Shown here one piece after another: positions 35,599 through 48,230 of a stretch of DNA of 64,000 nt (the first letter of the stretch is position 1; each line of letters begins with the position of its first letter). Both the position numbers and the translations under genes were made by a program. A model generated the notes under the pieces. That model was not told the DNA's origin. It made no database searches and saw only the letters and a list, made by a program, of their open reading frames with translations. This stretch comes from Moniliophthora roreri (Eukaryota; Basidiomycota; Agaricomycetes; Agaricales; Marasmiaceae): contig LATX02000112.1 of the NCBI GenBank assembly GCA_001466705.2, forward strand, positions 434,001 through 498,000, given 5' to 3'.

Positions 35599-36305
35599 CT
35601 CGGTCGGATTCATCATGTATTATAGCCAGCATCAAATTACCGGAGCTGTCTGAGTCCTGATACATTTTCTGGAGAAGGATCTAACACAGCATAAGGCCTT
35701 TTGCAATCAAGCAGGCAGGCATCAGCGTACTGTAGTAGGTATCGATGACTTTGCCATAAACGAGATACTTCTTGAGCGTACCGCGTTGCTATTATGTAAT
35801 ATTAATTTTTATTGGGCTCCGACAATCTCGCGAGAAGCCTTCCAAACCGTCACATTTCTTCTCGTGGCTCCCTGCTTTCCGTCCTGATATACATCTACCT
35901 TTTTTTGGAACGTGTGCTTAGAGCTTTCATCTTTTGAACCCGTACTTTTTGCCCAGGCTTCTGACGAACGTTGCAGCTCTGGAGAGTACGGCAACACACA
36001 TCTTCGAAACGAAAAAGAGTTTGAAATTCACTCACCTACCTTCACAAGTTCGAGATGGTGGCTTGCTGCCCTCGGGGAAGACCACAACGCATGGAGTTTT
36101 ACACGGATTCGGGACTGAACAACCCCCTAGGAGTCAATACGGTCTATGCTTCTGCGTGGGCAACGGCTTGCTCCAAGTGACGCTAAGCTCCAAGTGACAT
36201 TTAGACATATCGGGTGTTCATCATCCTTGTTACAGTATCCAAAGAACATACAGATACAAAGTCGGTAGAACCGTCGGTCGCGCCTCCCACAACTCCTATC
36301 GGGTT
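35599..36305. other. Spacer with a possible small coding remnant on the minus strand
   Basis: About 700 bases between the capping gene and the BTB gene. On the minus strand, 35809-36000 is an open frame ending WKASREIVGAQ. An upstream stretch (around 36030-36110) encodes VVFPEGSKPPSRTCE in another frame, next to a possible donor. This could be the end of a small gene or a remnant; I do not recognise it. Confidence 0.25.
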
Positions 36306-37478
36306 TCATACGGATCTCTGAACAAGTATCATCGTCAGCATTGGACCCTCGGGCCTAGGATTGAAAACTCACAACCGACATGGACCACTCGGTGAGGACA
36401 GCATTCAAACGCGCATCTCTGGCCTTGATACATCCATCACAGGTAATGGCGCTTGTACCCGTCATTACCGCTTCCTGGATGAGTTCTGTCGGTATATCTG
36501 GATGGAAGGTCAGTCCGAGACCATGCGCAATGTTCTTATCACTCACCTGCATTGACTCCCAACAGTAGGAACGCGGTTGCCACCTTCCACCTTTGCTTCA
36601 GCTCCCTCTGATGTCCAGATCCACACACCGCCGCAGAATCTGGCTCTTCTCCCAGTAGATCCGTAATGATCTTTTTTCTCTTGTCATGTAGACGGATCAA
36701 GCGCAAGAGATATAACGCGCCGATCCGTTCAGCCAATTCATCATCGATATTGGTCAACTCGACTGTCAGCGTGTGTGGCGAGGCGGCTACAGCCACCTCG
36801 TCTATATCATACTGTCCACCGAGGGCGTATACTTCCAAAGGATACCGTGGCGAAAAGGAAAGTATACGGTCGAATATGTATGTATGTGGCAGTATGACTG
36901 ATTTGGGTGCAATTCCGAATGTAGGAAGCTGCCCCACCCCTCTAACAAGCATCTGGAAATCATCCATGCTTCCTCCACCTATGGTACCTGACGTGCTTGT
37001 TGGTACACGGTAGATTGCCTGAAGGAGGATCTCTAGCTCAGATAAAGGAAGATCTGGCAGGAAGATGGTTCGTTTCTCCCTTGCCTGGTCGGGAACAGGG
37101 AGCAGACCCTTGAAGTTGTTGTTGGAAAACTGGAGCAGGCTGTATTCATCGACATAGAATACAACGGAATCCCGAGATATGAGTGTGAGATCTGCTGGTG
37201 GTCGTCCGGGGGTGTTTGGCCCAAAATCCTGAGCTACTTGGGCCGGGATCACTTTGAATAGACCCTGAAAAGGTGAATGGGTGAAAAGGAGAGGTCGGAT
37301 TATTCGTTGAAAGACTTACTCGAGCTGGATCAGGCCCTTCAGACTCTGCAGTGCTATCAAGAAATCTCATCGTAAGGAAGACAGAACCAGATCAAGTGAA
37401 TCGCGCATACCGTGAGCGTTGAGAGTCGGGGGCGGGGTTTTGATTCCATTCGGTCGCATCGGTGGGCTGAGCAGACAT
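36306..37478 (-). CDS. BTB/POZ-domain protein, family member 1
   Basis: The start is MSAQPTDATEWNQNPAPDSQ. After two introns comes GLFKVIPAQVAQDFGP, then a BTB-type domain: ADLTLISRDSVVFYVDEYSL, FSNNNFKGLLPVPDQ, LPDLPLSELEILLQAIY. The helical C-terminal part includes DIDEVAVAASPHTLTVELTN and DDELAERIGALYLLRLIRLH. A further exon carries TCDGCIKARDARLNAVLTEW, and the last exon is a four-codon RSV-stop. Exon order and lengths match the two BTB copies on the plus strand at 43.7 and 52.0 kb, so the three form a local family. Mushroom BTB families of this kind are large; function unknown. Confidence 0.82.
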
Positions 37479-40400
37479 GGTACAGTGTGAATGGGTGAGC
37501 GATTTTACCTGAATGGTGGAAGGCACTCAAGCTTATTCCCAACTCCCAACGAAGGAACTTTGCCACGGTTACAAAGGCCTCTCCTAGAACCTTATAATCT
37601 CAATAGTCTTAAGGAAAATCATGGAACACTCACAAGTTTGGTTCAGAACCCTACAATTTGAGGGAGAGTAGGTCAGGAAATCACTTTCAATATCCTCTCC
37701 AAATCCCAGAATTTGGATTCGTCTGAAGCTCAACCAGAAATTTTCTTGTCAGAATTGGCCAAAAATTATTATGCGGTGTTGAGATTCCAGCCTTTCCAGT
37801 AGATTATGAATGCGTCCCGAACCTCAATACGAAACTGCGAAGAACCTCGTCATCGGTTACACCCTGACAACCCCATGCATCACTGGTATCATAAAGTTTC
37901 GGTGAACTTAGGTGTTTGCGAATGATCTTTCATCTATTCATCCTCTATTAGCCTTTTATTTCACAAACAAGGATGGCGCACTGGGTCTTTTTCCACGTAT
38001 GACTGTCATTTACCAGTAGCAGATCTGAGGATCATTGACGATGTTCCTTTGCGCACCGCCATTGCTTCGACCGCTACTGCCACCAGGTCTCAGCCTTCGT
38101 GTCAGTTTAAATGACCCGCTCCTTATTCTTCCACATGTACCAAACACCATGAAGCCACCTCGAGCTTGTGCTACAGGAGAAGAATTACTTCTCGGTGATT
38201 TTGGATAACCATGATTTAGTGCACGGGGAAATGAGGTGTCTGTGTGCTGCTTTCACCACCACGAACACTTTCGTTAATCGCTCCTAGTTACAGACAGCGA
38301 CTTCCTAGGGAGTTTTATTCAAACCCAGCACCTAGCCGTATTACATCTCGACAACAACTCTTTGGTTCCCAGTGCATCACATCAACCAGACCAGCATAAA
38401 AGCTGCGTCAAACACCATGATATCACGCTGCAACGTCGAAGAGCCGTCGGCATCTGAGTCCTTTCGAGACGATGAGGGACAGGAAGCGGGACTTGGTTAT
38501 GGACGTTGGTCATGGCGTGCTATGTACGTGAGAGCGAGGACGAGATCTGCATGTACCGAGGGGCTAGGAGCCGAGGCATGGAGCAACCATCGTAATAAAA
38601 TGAATCATTGGACGACTTCGACTCAGAAGACAAGGTCACGCCGCTCAATGTCGCTCGCGCCTTTATCGTTCGGAATGTGCGATATCGCCAGGAAGAGCAT
38701 CTCGAACATCTTCATCGTTGCAATGATGAACGCGACTCGGGATGCCACGGCCAATGACAATAATCCGTCCAATAATCCGTCATGTCGGTGAGGGCGAGGA
38801 ATTGGCGGCGCGCGTGACGTGTGTGGTACGTATTGGGACTAGGGAGTCATATGTGGAGCTCTCAGGTAAAGCAAAACTGTTTCACCTTCTTCGAAGCTGA
38901 ATCTGAATGCTTGTGTTAGGCTTTCAAACATGGAATGTAACGTGAGCATCTTACACTTCAAATGACGGAGAGCATCTTCACGTCTCGCCGCAGCCCGATG
39001 CCAGATTCTACAATCGCTCATGGATCACGACGCAATAAATGACTTTTGCGATGAGTGTGCGAGAATGTTTGAATGTTCCTGCTCTCGACTGCGGGATGTG
39101 GCATTGGACGCTCGCCTCCGGACTGAGGGAGATTGGTACATTAAGGCGCGGAATATTATAGTCTTCAGAGTAAAGGAATGCTTTCTGATTGCTCAATAGA
39201 AGAATGGCTGCGTCAGGATCTGGATCATGATAGAATTGACGTGAATGTGCGTACTTTATGAGTTCGAGCCTCAGTGCCCAATCGTTTTTACACCTTGGCT
39301 AGGATATCATGAAACCACGTGTTGGAGTTTCTCGATGCGAAGACCGAGCACTACGGATCCAAGCAAGGCGAGTTGAGAGATGCTTCAAATAATGCTGTTT
39401 GGACATCGAATCACAATGATTTTCTTTCTCTTTCTCAGTTCCGCTCCAGGCCAATATCCCTAGAAAGGTGGGTTTAGTGTTCCATCTAGGTCACAAGACA
39501 CACTCACTGTGGAAAAGTGCAAGTGTACTGCGCCACTCCTTCGACCGCAGGTTTAACCAGCAGACACCATAGTCGCAGACCTCCAACACATGGTGCTTGC
39601 TAGCTGCAACTCTCGTCCATTTCCAGGCTTGTCCGACCTTCAACATCTCCGGCTTCCATCTATGGCCATTGCGTTATACTATTGTTTCTGCCTCTCCTCT
39701 GCTCTTGATCCTCCTTACGATTATAGTGCGGGCGTCGTCGAGTTCAAAGCAGTAGTAGTAGGTGGGCATCCTCATGGTCTTTCCTGTGGCTGTAGTCCTG
39801 TGCAACATGGGTGTCTCGACTTCAAATTCACGTTGGAGGTCCTGGATAGAATTGTTGGGACCATTCGTATCGTGTGTTGATGATATGTGGAATGAACCAT
39901 TTTCAACGAGCTACTAATTAGTGAAGCGGTTGAATATTAACGATTTCTAGAATTGGCAGATACGAACCTCTGCGTGTCCTTTAGTCTGCGTATGACCATC
40001 ACTCTGGGTGAATTGCTGCTTGAGATTCTGTGCGGTTGGTTGGAAGGACACAATGAGCGCTCACTCCAAGGTTGTTAGCAGCACGAGACCTCCACCAAAA
40101 CATATCACGCTTGTATCCTGCTTGTATCGCTCCCACATGGGGCTCAAGACTTCAGCCAGTAGGTTGCTTTTGGCTAATCTTTGCTATAGATTTTTTTCTG
40201 GTACTTGACTCCAGAATTCTACACGCACTGGGCATTAGGGTATCAATATCACAGCACGAGCATTGTCTCTGCAGTCTGGTCGCAAAAATGCAGACGAGGC
40301 CCCAGAAGTGGTGGTCAGTATTCTAGGGATTGGCTGGACTAAACTGAGGGAGCTCTCTGAGGAATGTCCTTTCTACGAGGACATTTTCTACGGAAGAGTC

Positions 40401-40499
40401 GAAGCTGACTTGATTTTCATCTCGGAATCTCTCGCTATCGACGCCTTCTCTCTTACCAAAGCTATAGTGCTCACTTACAGTCTCGTCTTGCCGTGTTCA

Positions 40500-41075
40500 T
40501 ACGGGTAATAACATACGATCATACTCCTAAGCAGTTCTGAGTTGAAACTTGCTCGCTCTACACAGCAGATGAATTCTTCTAGCGACAGTAGGTATGCACG
40601 ATAGCAGTCCGGTTCGGCATCGATGCTGCGTGAGTGAGAAAATATAAGGGGTCATAGTAGTGAGGAACCGCTAACCGAAGGCATCTGAAGGCAGATAATT
40701 AAGTAATTGAGCAGTTATAAACGAAGAGGAACATACCCCAGGCTTCCCGACGTCGACAGCAACTAGTCACCCATAAACGCTTTGGATTCCCTCCATTTCT
40801 GCGAGAAGTTTCCGAATCCAGGTGCGCCACGGCAGAACAGATGCTGGGTCGATATTATTGGAATGGATTCCGGCTTCATAACAGCCTGGGAGCTCGGCGG
40901 ATGTTTCGTCGGGATGTACGTCGACCGTAAGAAGTCCTAGTTATGAGGATAAAGTACTCGTTATTGTCGTAGAAAGTGTCCTTGAAGAACGGTGCCAGTC
41001 GCGACGAGGACGCCCTCCAACTCGTGCAGCTGTCGCCCGCATTTCCCTAAAGCTTCCCGAGTCCTTAGGCAGTCT
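40500..41075 (-). other. Possible unrecognised multi-exon gene or gene remnant
   Basis: Three successive minus-strand stretches read like protein. 41075-40960 encodes REALGKCGRQLHELEGVLV and continues. 40941-40770 encodes VDVHPDETSAELPGCYEAG and later LPWRTWIRKLLAEMEGIQ. 40635-40490 encodes DAEPDCYRAYLLSLEEFI and PYEHGKTRL just before a GTAAGT donor. They lie in different frames, separated by intron-like sequence, with no clear start. The opposite strand at 40263-40508 is open too, so strand choice is uncertain. Confidence 0.25.
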
Positions 41076-41638
41076 ACTCGAAGCCCCGAAGCCTAGCCTG
41101 TAGCCCGTAGCATGTAGCCTTGGAGCCCAGAGTCCTCATGACCAGATGAATGACTCTGCAGTGAGCACTTATTCTCACCTGTTCTCCTTTCAAAGTCAAC
41201 CAGCACACGCAAAACACCCTTCAAAGTTCGATCAAAATTGTTCATTTTCTACGTCCCACCAGATGCACGGCGAGGCGAACGGTTCTGAAGATGGTATCCA
41301 AGATCTAATATGGCTTGATTTGGAGAGGCAGAGAAAACTGGTATGGAGACCAAGGAGCACGGGAAAAGGACCGTCAGAACTACACGCCTAGCAATACTGC
41401 TGCGAAAACAGCAACAATGATCCACAGCCATACAAAACAGCAAGCGAGCGAGAGGTGGGACGCGATTGCTATGGTCTCAGGACGGAGATATCGAGAGAGT
41501 CAGGCGACATACCTTGGAGAGCTTCAGACATGACGACTGTCTCTCTCTACCAGGCAGGACCTCAGCACTCAGCACCCTGGAAAACGATCCCACTTTGGAG
41601 ATGATCATTAGGACAGTGTTTTTATGAACGTCGAATGA

Positions 41639-42148
41639 GTGCGTGTCATACACAAACATATATCAAGCCCTTACCTGACTGACTACAAGTTAAGGAGGCA
41701 CACCATATCTTCAGCATACGAAGAGCCACGGACCCACGTAGTGCGTACACTCCCTTCGACTCCTGAATCTCATATCAGAGACTCTGACGTAGCTAATTCA
41801 GACACAGGGTCCTTCCTTTACCTTGACCGGCGCAACATTCCACACTTTCACTCCCCTCACCAGATATTCCTCAGCACCGATAACGAGCACCACTCCATAT
41901 CTCGCTACCGCCCTTTGGCTTTTGGGTATATCATGCATCATGGAAGAGGTCACCTCCGCGTCATGATACCCGGATTCGTCGATCCGACTGCAGCAAGACA
42001 CGGGGGTCGTCTGAAGTACGTGTACTCATACTCTCATCCACATCTGGACCCTAACACAAAGACCATGTTTAGTTTCAAAAGAAGGGGATCAGAAGAACTT
42101 TCTACCTCACTGAAACTACCAGATGACTTCGACTGGCCCGGTCTGTGA
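41639..42148 (+). other. Unrecognised open frame, 169 codons
   Basis: Open from a GTG; the first ATG is not until about codon 97. It ends FSFKRRGSEELSTSLKLPDD and FDWPGL. No known domain. It could be an exon of an unrecognised gene or a chance frame. Confidence 0.2.
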
Positions 42149-43687
42149 CGAAAACCCACACGTACACCATCTTCACGCGCATCTCAGATCTCATCCTGGA
42201 TCTGGATAGCATAAGCCTCACGCAGCAGCCATTGTCGGTGATGCGCGACACATTAGATCCTTCCAGCACAAAGGGTAGTATGCCATCATCCAACCGCTAG
42301 CCATGGGTATACCACTGCACGACGGAGTTGTATGAATGCTTGTCCTAGCAATGATGGGTTTACCGACGCCAACGTCCGATGCATACGTCGATGGAAGTGC
42401 GAGCGAGATGCGAGGGACGTTGAGTTAGTCTTCCTAGGCCGGCTAAATCACGTCGTTTGAGCAGCACGACCTGTGTCATGAATCATCTAACGGTTGCTTC
42501 ACGGGACCACGATGTTTGAGATCCTCTCCGTATCCCAGTTGTTCGGTTTTTGGACCGGGGTTCTCGTATACACCCCCCTTGGTCGTCGTTTTCCCTCCTA
42601 TGCCTCAATCCAACACAGTCACGCTGCCAATGTCAAGTTAAAACCAATATCCCATACTCCGTCGTCGCAGCAGCCTTCCAATCCGTCCACTTCTGGAATC
42701 CCATCAGAAAGGTCCAACGTTGACTCTCCACTTGTCGGTGTTACGTGCGTAGTGCTTGCTGTAGCTTTCAGGTTGGTCTCCTCGGATGTTGTGGTTTAGA
42801 TGCAATGGCGGCTGGGCGCGATAGACAAGTCTAATCTTTGCCTGTAGTTTGGACGATGGAATCTGTCCTGGTAAAGGGGTGCACCGAAACCTACCGTCTC
42901 CAATCTATGCCCCCCGTCCTTCCGTTGCCTGGTGAATCCAGGTTGCCGAAGTTATGGTTCCCGAAATGATGATGAGATCGAGGTGTTGGTACAGAGTGTG
43001 GAGATGGTAGTAGTTGTGAAAGAAAAGGCTTTGGGGATCTGCACTGAGGTGAATTTGAGAGGCAGAACTGGTGGTGACTGGTGGTAGTAGTGATGGGTCA
43101 AATTGTTGATAGGTCGACAATGACTGGTCATTACTCCGGTGGTAGTTGGTCATGCGTGGAATTCGTTGAAAAACCAGTGCGCAGCCTTCTTTCGTGAAAA
43201 TGAAGAGGCTAACATAGGGTGAATAGAATAAATCTTTTTCAACTACTAGTTACTGTCCAAGGTCAATACCTAGCCGACATTGTGACCTATGATGCATGAA
43301 CTTTTGAAGGTGTAAGCTATGACGAGGACTGGGTTCATGAATCATAGCTTCGTAGCGAGTCCGGATTGCCCGACCTATCGAGAAAATTCTTCATTTACCC
43401 ATGGTCAAGTCCCCGGTTAATTCCCAGTTATAGCTCGAGGACGGGATTTTCAAGTTTTTATCCATTCGTTGATTAGCGCTAACTCTGGTGGAACTATGCG
43501 AGGAAAATGGGGGTGATTGTCAATTGACCTGCTCGTTTTCCAATTTATTTAGCCTTCCAGTTGTCTAGTATGGTGAGCGGCCCAGAGCTTTTTTCCTTCA
43601 ACAAATCGACTGATCATGGAGTTCCAGCAGAAGTCCTCGTACTTTGTGACGAGCAATCTGATTAGAGCGGGGTACCGTGTTATCACC

Positions 43688-45060
43688 GTGCATACGTTGC
43701 TCAAAACAAGCCATGTTTCCTCAACCAACCAATACGATCCAAGGAAATCAGTGCACTCTCGCCAACTCTCAATACTCACAGTACGTGCGATTACCTTGGT
43801 TGTACTCAGGAGATTTCATGATGAATCTTTTGATAGAACCGGGGAGCTTGAAGGAGCTGATCCAGCTGGGGTAGGCTTTTAGTCGAATAAGGTCCTCTTA
43901 CGTCGCTCATCTCTCCCTCAGTATAAACGTGAAATAGCTCCGATGCAGATCTCTCAGAATTTTGGCCCAGATATTGCTGGAAGCGGGAGACCGAACCCAG
44001 ACATCTCCCTTATATCCAACGACTTTGTCATTTTCTACGCCGACCAAAGTACACTACTCCGACTTTCCAACAACAACTTCAAGGGTCTGCTCCCTCTCCC
44101 CAACCGGCAGCATAAAGAGGTCTTCCTGCAAGACCTTTCTTCGTCCGAGCTAGAAATCTTCCTTTAGGCAATCTACAACATCCCGACAACCTGTGAGGGC
44201 AATATGACCAAGCTCCACATACTCGTCAGAGGAGTCGGATGACTACCCATATTCGGCATTCCAGCTAAATCTGTCATATTTCCCAACACACACGCCTTCA
44301 ATTGCATCGTGTCCTTTGCACCACTTTGTCCTGTAGAGGTATACGCTCTCGCTGGATATCATGACATGGACGACCTAGCTGTGGCTGTATCACCACATAC
44401 CCTGCCCTTCGAGCCGTGGAATATAGATGAAGAGTTGGCAGTACGTATGGGTGCGAAATACTTGTCGCGGTTGGTTCGTCTTCACCTGAGGAGAAGATCA
44501 ATCCTCATGAATATGTTGGCAATTGGACCGGATCTTCATAGTCCTACAAAGGCGTGTGGACTCGGGGCCCAGAGAGAGTTGAAGGAGAAGTGGTATATGG
44601 CGATCACATTGCTAACTCCGGAGATCAAAGCCGGTACGTGAAGGGTTCAATATCGTGGAGTGGTCTTGGGCTCACGCGCTGAAACGATCGGTGAGATACG
44701 GAAACAGGTCATATTCGGGAGGTCGTTATGATACATAAAAACGATCTTACCTGTGAAGAGTGTATCAAGGCTAGGGATGCGCAGTTGAATGCAGTTCTCA
44801 CTGAGTGGTCTATGTCAGTTGTGAGTTTAAATTCCATTGGTTCCAAGATCTAACAGCAGCTATATTGATCTAGCACTCCATTTGACCAATTGATGGGAGG
44901 GATGGGCAGCATCTAGAAGTAAACTTTCATTATGTTTCATATGATATCCTTTGTGCAACCAGATACACTGAAGCATTAGTGACAAGCATTAGTGACACTC
45001 CATGAAAAGATGTGATTTTTCTTGGATGGCCCTCTGAACGTAACATCCAAAATCCCAAAT
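43688..45060 (+). pseudogene. BTB-domain gene, left copy, inactivated
   Basis: A near-identical copy of the intact BTB gene at 52036-53224 (matching blocks 43688-45060 and 52010-53360, offset 8323 bases at the start). It keeps the same ATG (MFPQPTNTIQGNQ) and splice sites. It has TAG at 44165-44167 where the intact copy has CAG, TGA at 44240-44242 where the intact copy has TGG, and a 15-base deletion near 44190. Both stops arise from C-to-T type transitions (one read on the opposite strand). The stops fall inside and just after the BTB fold, so no full protein can be made. Confidence 0.9.
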
Positions 45061-45239
45061 TCAAACTACTTTAAACACCCATCCAATGCAATCTATCACA
45101 ACTTGATACATGTCCTATCAATCACATCTGATTAGACGTCGTGAGCAGGTCTTGCATGGCATCAAATTGGGCGTGACTTGCACTGAAATTGGGCGCTCCT
45201 CACCACTCTCCTGCTCCCTGCCGCAGCTCTATAGCCATT

Positions 45240-46034
45240 GTAAGAATTGTAGAATAGATTTCATTTTCTGTTGCTCAGTGCTTTTGTTGATGGTAAACAA
45301 CAATTAATCCAGACTGTAAGGCCCCACTGCATCACCTGAACTCAGAACCAAGGGGTACCCACATGAGCAGGTTGGGAGTCCTCTATATGAGACTGCCTTA
45401 CAATGAGGAGTGAAGATAGTCTCCTACTGCTATATTAGATGCATCCAGTTTCTGGGGGTCTACCTGTTCTCTTTGAGCCTACCATCTCATCATATCCTCC
45501 TGCATTCAGAACATATTTCTTGGGCTTTGATACTATTGGTTGGCTAACACCAAGAACTCTGGCAGCTGTGCTTTGACTGGTTCTCAGAGAGAGGGTGAAT
45601 ATCTTGGATTTGAAGGCTGGATAAATGTAATGATAGTTGCCCATGGTAGTGCAGTTCCAGGCTACTTGGGTGACAGGTGATGCAGTGAGGTCTTACAGCA
45701 TCCCTCTCTAATTTGGATTAGTTGCTTACTGTCAATAAAAGCACTAGTGTATTGTGGATTAGGTCTTGGAGCTGATTAACATTGCTGATTAGCAGAGGGT
45801 TGTGCCACCTGGCCCAGCTGACTCAAAGAAAAATGTATTTAGATACTTGTAGAAGTGATGGAGATCTATACCTAATTAGCAGTCATTAGCAGTATGAACT
45901 TGACCTCCTTGAAGTCTGCTAATCAGCAGCTAATAAGCATTGCTAATCACCATGTGCTAATCTCAGGTACCTAATCTGTGATATACTAAAAAGCACTAAG
46001 TGACAGAAGATGAAATCTATTCTACAATTCTTAC
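45240..46034. mobile_element. 795-bp element with about 47-bp terminal inverted repeats
   Basis: The left end at 45240 (GTAAGAATTGTAGAATAGAT...) matches the reverse complement of the right end at 45988-46034. The first 25 bases are identical and the rest similar. TA stands one base inside each end, as expected for a TA-targeting element. The left end is also where the CG-poor region begins. It contains a second, smaller inverted-repeat element. Confidence 0.75.
45314..45698 (-). mobile_element. Inner 385-bp inverted-repeat element with helix-turn-helix ORF remnant
   Basis: Ends 45314-45338 (CTGTAAGGCCCCACTGCATC...) and 45674-45698 are inverted copies of 25 bases with two differences, both transitions. 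Inside, 45435-45644 (minus) encodes SQSTAARVLGVSQPIVSK and GSKRTGRPPETG. This looks like the N-terminal helix-turn-helix and GRP hinge of a Tc1/mariner-type transposase. No DDE domain follows, so it is a deletion derivative. Confidence 0.55.
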
Positions 46035-47125
46035 AACAGCTGTAAAGTCCTACAGCTCTTTTTCTGATCCTCACTGTTGGCCTCAATGACTCACCATTAG
46101 TTTTAAAGTTTGTGTTGAGGTGCTGAAGATGCTCAAAAACCTATGCCTCTACTGTGAAAACACAAGGCCTGTGGTGCCAAAATACTCCAAAAAAGGTAGA
46201 TAAGTTCTTAATTCTCAGTTGTTTTGTGAGTTGGTTTGGCATGATTCACTGTTATTGCAATATTAAGAATAATTCTGAGTGTCTCACTCAGTAGTTCAGA
46301 GATGGATGTCTTCAAAACAAACTTCTCAGATTGAGATGTGTGTTCTGTACTTGTAAATATTTTCTTAGTTTTGTGGTTTTATTAATCACTTCAAAGCAAA
46401 ACTGGTAACTAAAGGTTCAACCAGAAACTGCTCAAAGACCAAACTTCTTCTAAGTGAGAACAAAGGTACCTCTTGTACCTGAATATAGCCCTCTTAGCTA
46501 TACTCTGCAACAATTCTCACGAGGACAAATCTTCTAGACACTGCTAGCCTGAAACTCTCTCTGATTTATGTTAAAACACCAGACTATACTAATGCACATC
46601 AGTCACCCTCTTAGTAACTGATACAATGTTCATCTTATCAGAAAACATGCCTCTTGTGTTAAAAGCTAAGCTCTTTCTAACTTTTATTTAGATCTCTGGT
46701 TTGGGATAAAATCTCAGGTCTCAACTAGCCTGCACCTTTTGCACAACTAAATAAGCTAGGGCCTGAAGTGATTGAAAAATACTGATTGCTGGTAGCTCTT
46801 CTACCTGTACAGCAACCTCATACACTCTGGTAATTGGTGGGCAGTATCTCTTCTGCTTTCCACCTACAAAACACATTCCCTTATATAATCTACAATATAA
46901 ATAATCTAATATATCTGTCACACATAAAAATAAAACTGAGTCAGGTGCAAAATATTATATAAAACTGAGCTGTATTTGATAATTTCTCTGTCAGTGTCCA
47001 ATTGTAGTCAGGCTTTGTAGCCATACTCTTTCTTTCTTTTCTATAGTGATTGCATGGTCTTCCAACACCAATAGTTTGCAATTTTCCCTCTCTTAAAGTG
47101 CTATCAATGGGATTTTTCAATTTAT
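46035..47125. other. AT-rich, CG-poor sequence, no gene recognised
   Basis: About 1.1 kb of decayed transposon-like sequence between the inverted-repeat element and the hAT relic. A minus-strand frame at 46721-46921 is too short to identify. Confidence 0.4.
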
Positions 47126-47690
47126 TCACTTTTCTATGACATCTGCAAAGTGCAATGTGCAGTCATACAGTACAGAGGTACTTAGAGAAGACATCAGAAC
47201 AGAGAGACAACTTGGAAAGGAACAATCAGAACAATCAGACTCCAAAGCTGAGGAGTGAGTCTGCTTGAAAATAGCATCACTATCATCTTCCTTGAATAAG
47301 GACTTCAGAATCTGAAGTGCTTCAACATCTCCATGAAGACGGTTCTGCCAATCTGTAATAGTAAGACCTCCTGCAGAAAAGGCCCTCTCACTTGATACTG
47401 ATGAAGCCATGATTGGGAGTATATTCTGTGCAATTGATGTCCATGTTGGGCCAATATGCTTGCCATTTGCCTAGTTTAAATATCAGCAAAGAAGACAATA
47501 ATGCTGTAATAAATGACATACCTCCCACCACTCTACCTGTGATGCTTCATCGTCAATGTCCTCAGTTGGCGTCTGGACCCATTTGTTATACTCCACCTCC
47601 CAAGCCTCAATGTTGGTAGCTGTTGCTGGTGTAGATGACTGCTGACTCTCATCATCCGAGTCATGATCAACAAGATGCTTCCAGTGGCAT
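47126..47690 (-). pseudogene. hAT transposase C-terminal relic
   Basis: The minus strand reads AWEVEYNKWVQTP, an intron with GTATGT donor, then GKHIGPTWTSIAQNILPIMA, SSVSSERAFSAGGLTITDWQ and NRLHGDVEALQILKSLF. This is the hAT dimerisation domain with its characteristic SSVSSERAFS signature. The catalytic DDE part and zinc finger are absent, and upstream sequence belongs to another element. It is a fragment, not an active transposase. Confidence 0.85.
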
Positions 47691-47815
47691 TGGGTTGATG
47701 TTCATATCTTCAAAAACTCCCACTTTTGAATGAACCAAAACAAGTATCTCACACATGGTAGATATGTTCTTGTTAATAAAGGTAAGTTTATTTTATCATC
47801 AAGCAGAGAGATTGC

Positions 47816-48230
47816 AGCTTATTGTTGTATAGGCTACCCTTCTAGCCCATATACTCTTTGGCCATTCAGTGACCCCAAAATTGAGAAGGCCTCTTCTCCA
47901 ATTGAGAAGCAATAGATAAAGGATTTTAACTACACTCTTTTCAAGCAACAAATTACCATTAAACATGCTTTCAGTGCCTTGAAAGGTCATTTCCCTTCCC
48001 TGCACTTTCTTAATGGTCATTGAGACATTGATGATAACTGGTGGGTTATTGAAGCTCTTATGATTCTTTATAACATTTGCCTCTACTATGATGACCACCC
48101 TGAACTCATTGATGACTTTGCAATTGTCATGGACACCTGCACACAGGATGACCACAAGGATATGCCACCACTAGTATTGACACCAGAGATGGAGTCTCCT
48201 GGCCTGCCTTTAAATGAGACTGATGCTTAG
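47816..48230 (+). pseudogene. PIF/Harbinger-type DDE transposase relic
   Basis: The plus strand reads GYPSSPYTLWPFSDP, then FNYTLFKQQITIKHAFSALK, then DDNWWVIEALMILYNICLYY and DDHPELIDD, ending NETDA-stop. This is the C-terminal third of the HARBI1-like DDE endonuclease family. In-frame stops (after SSPIEKQ and after FLNGH) break it. Both look like point losses. Confidence 0.8.

Larger units (their letters stand above)
37479..43687. other. 6.2-kb gene-poor stretch
   Basis: No gene I can name. Several open frames of 60-170 codons occur on both strands, none with a recognised domain or a consistent splice pattern. The two stretches that look most coding-like are listed separately (40.5-41.1 kb minus, 41.6-42.1 kb plus). 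An 82-codon minus frame at 42905-43153 and a 139-codon plus frame at 38372-38791 look like chance. Confidence 0.4.

Noticed and set aside
38372..38791. 139-codon open frame in the gene-poor stretch
   Set aside because: No domain, odd composition and no splice or promoter context; probably chance.
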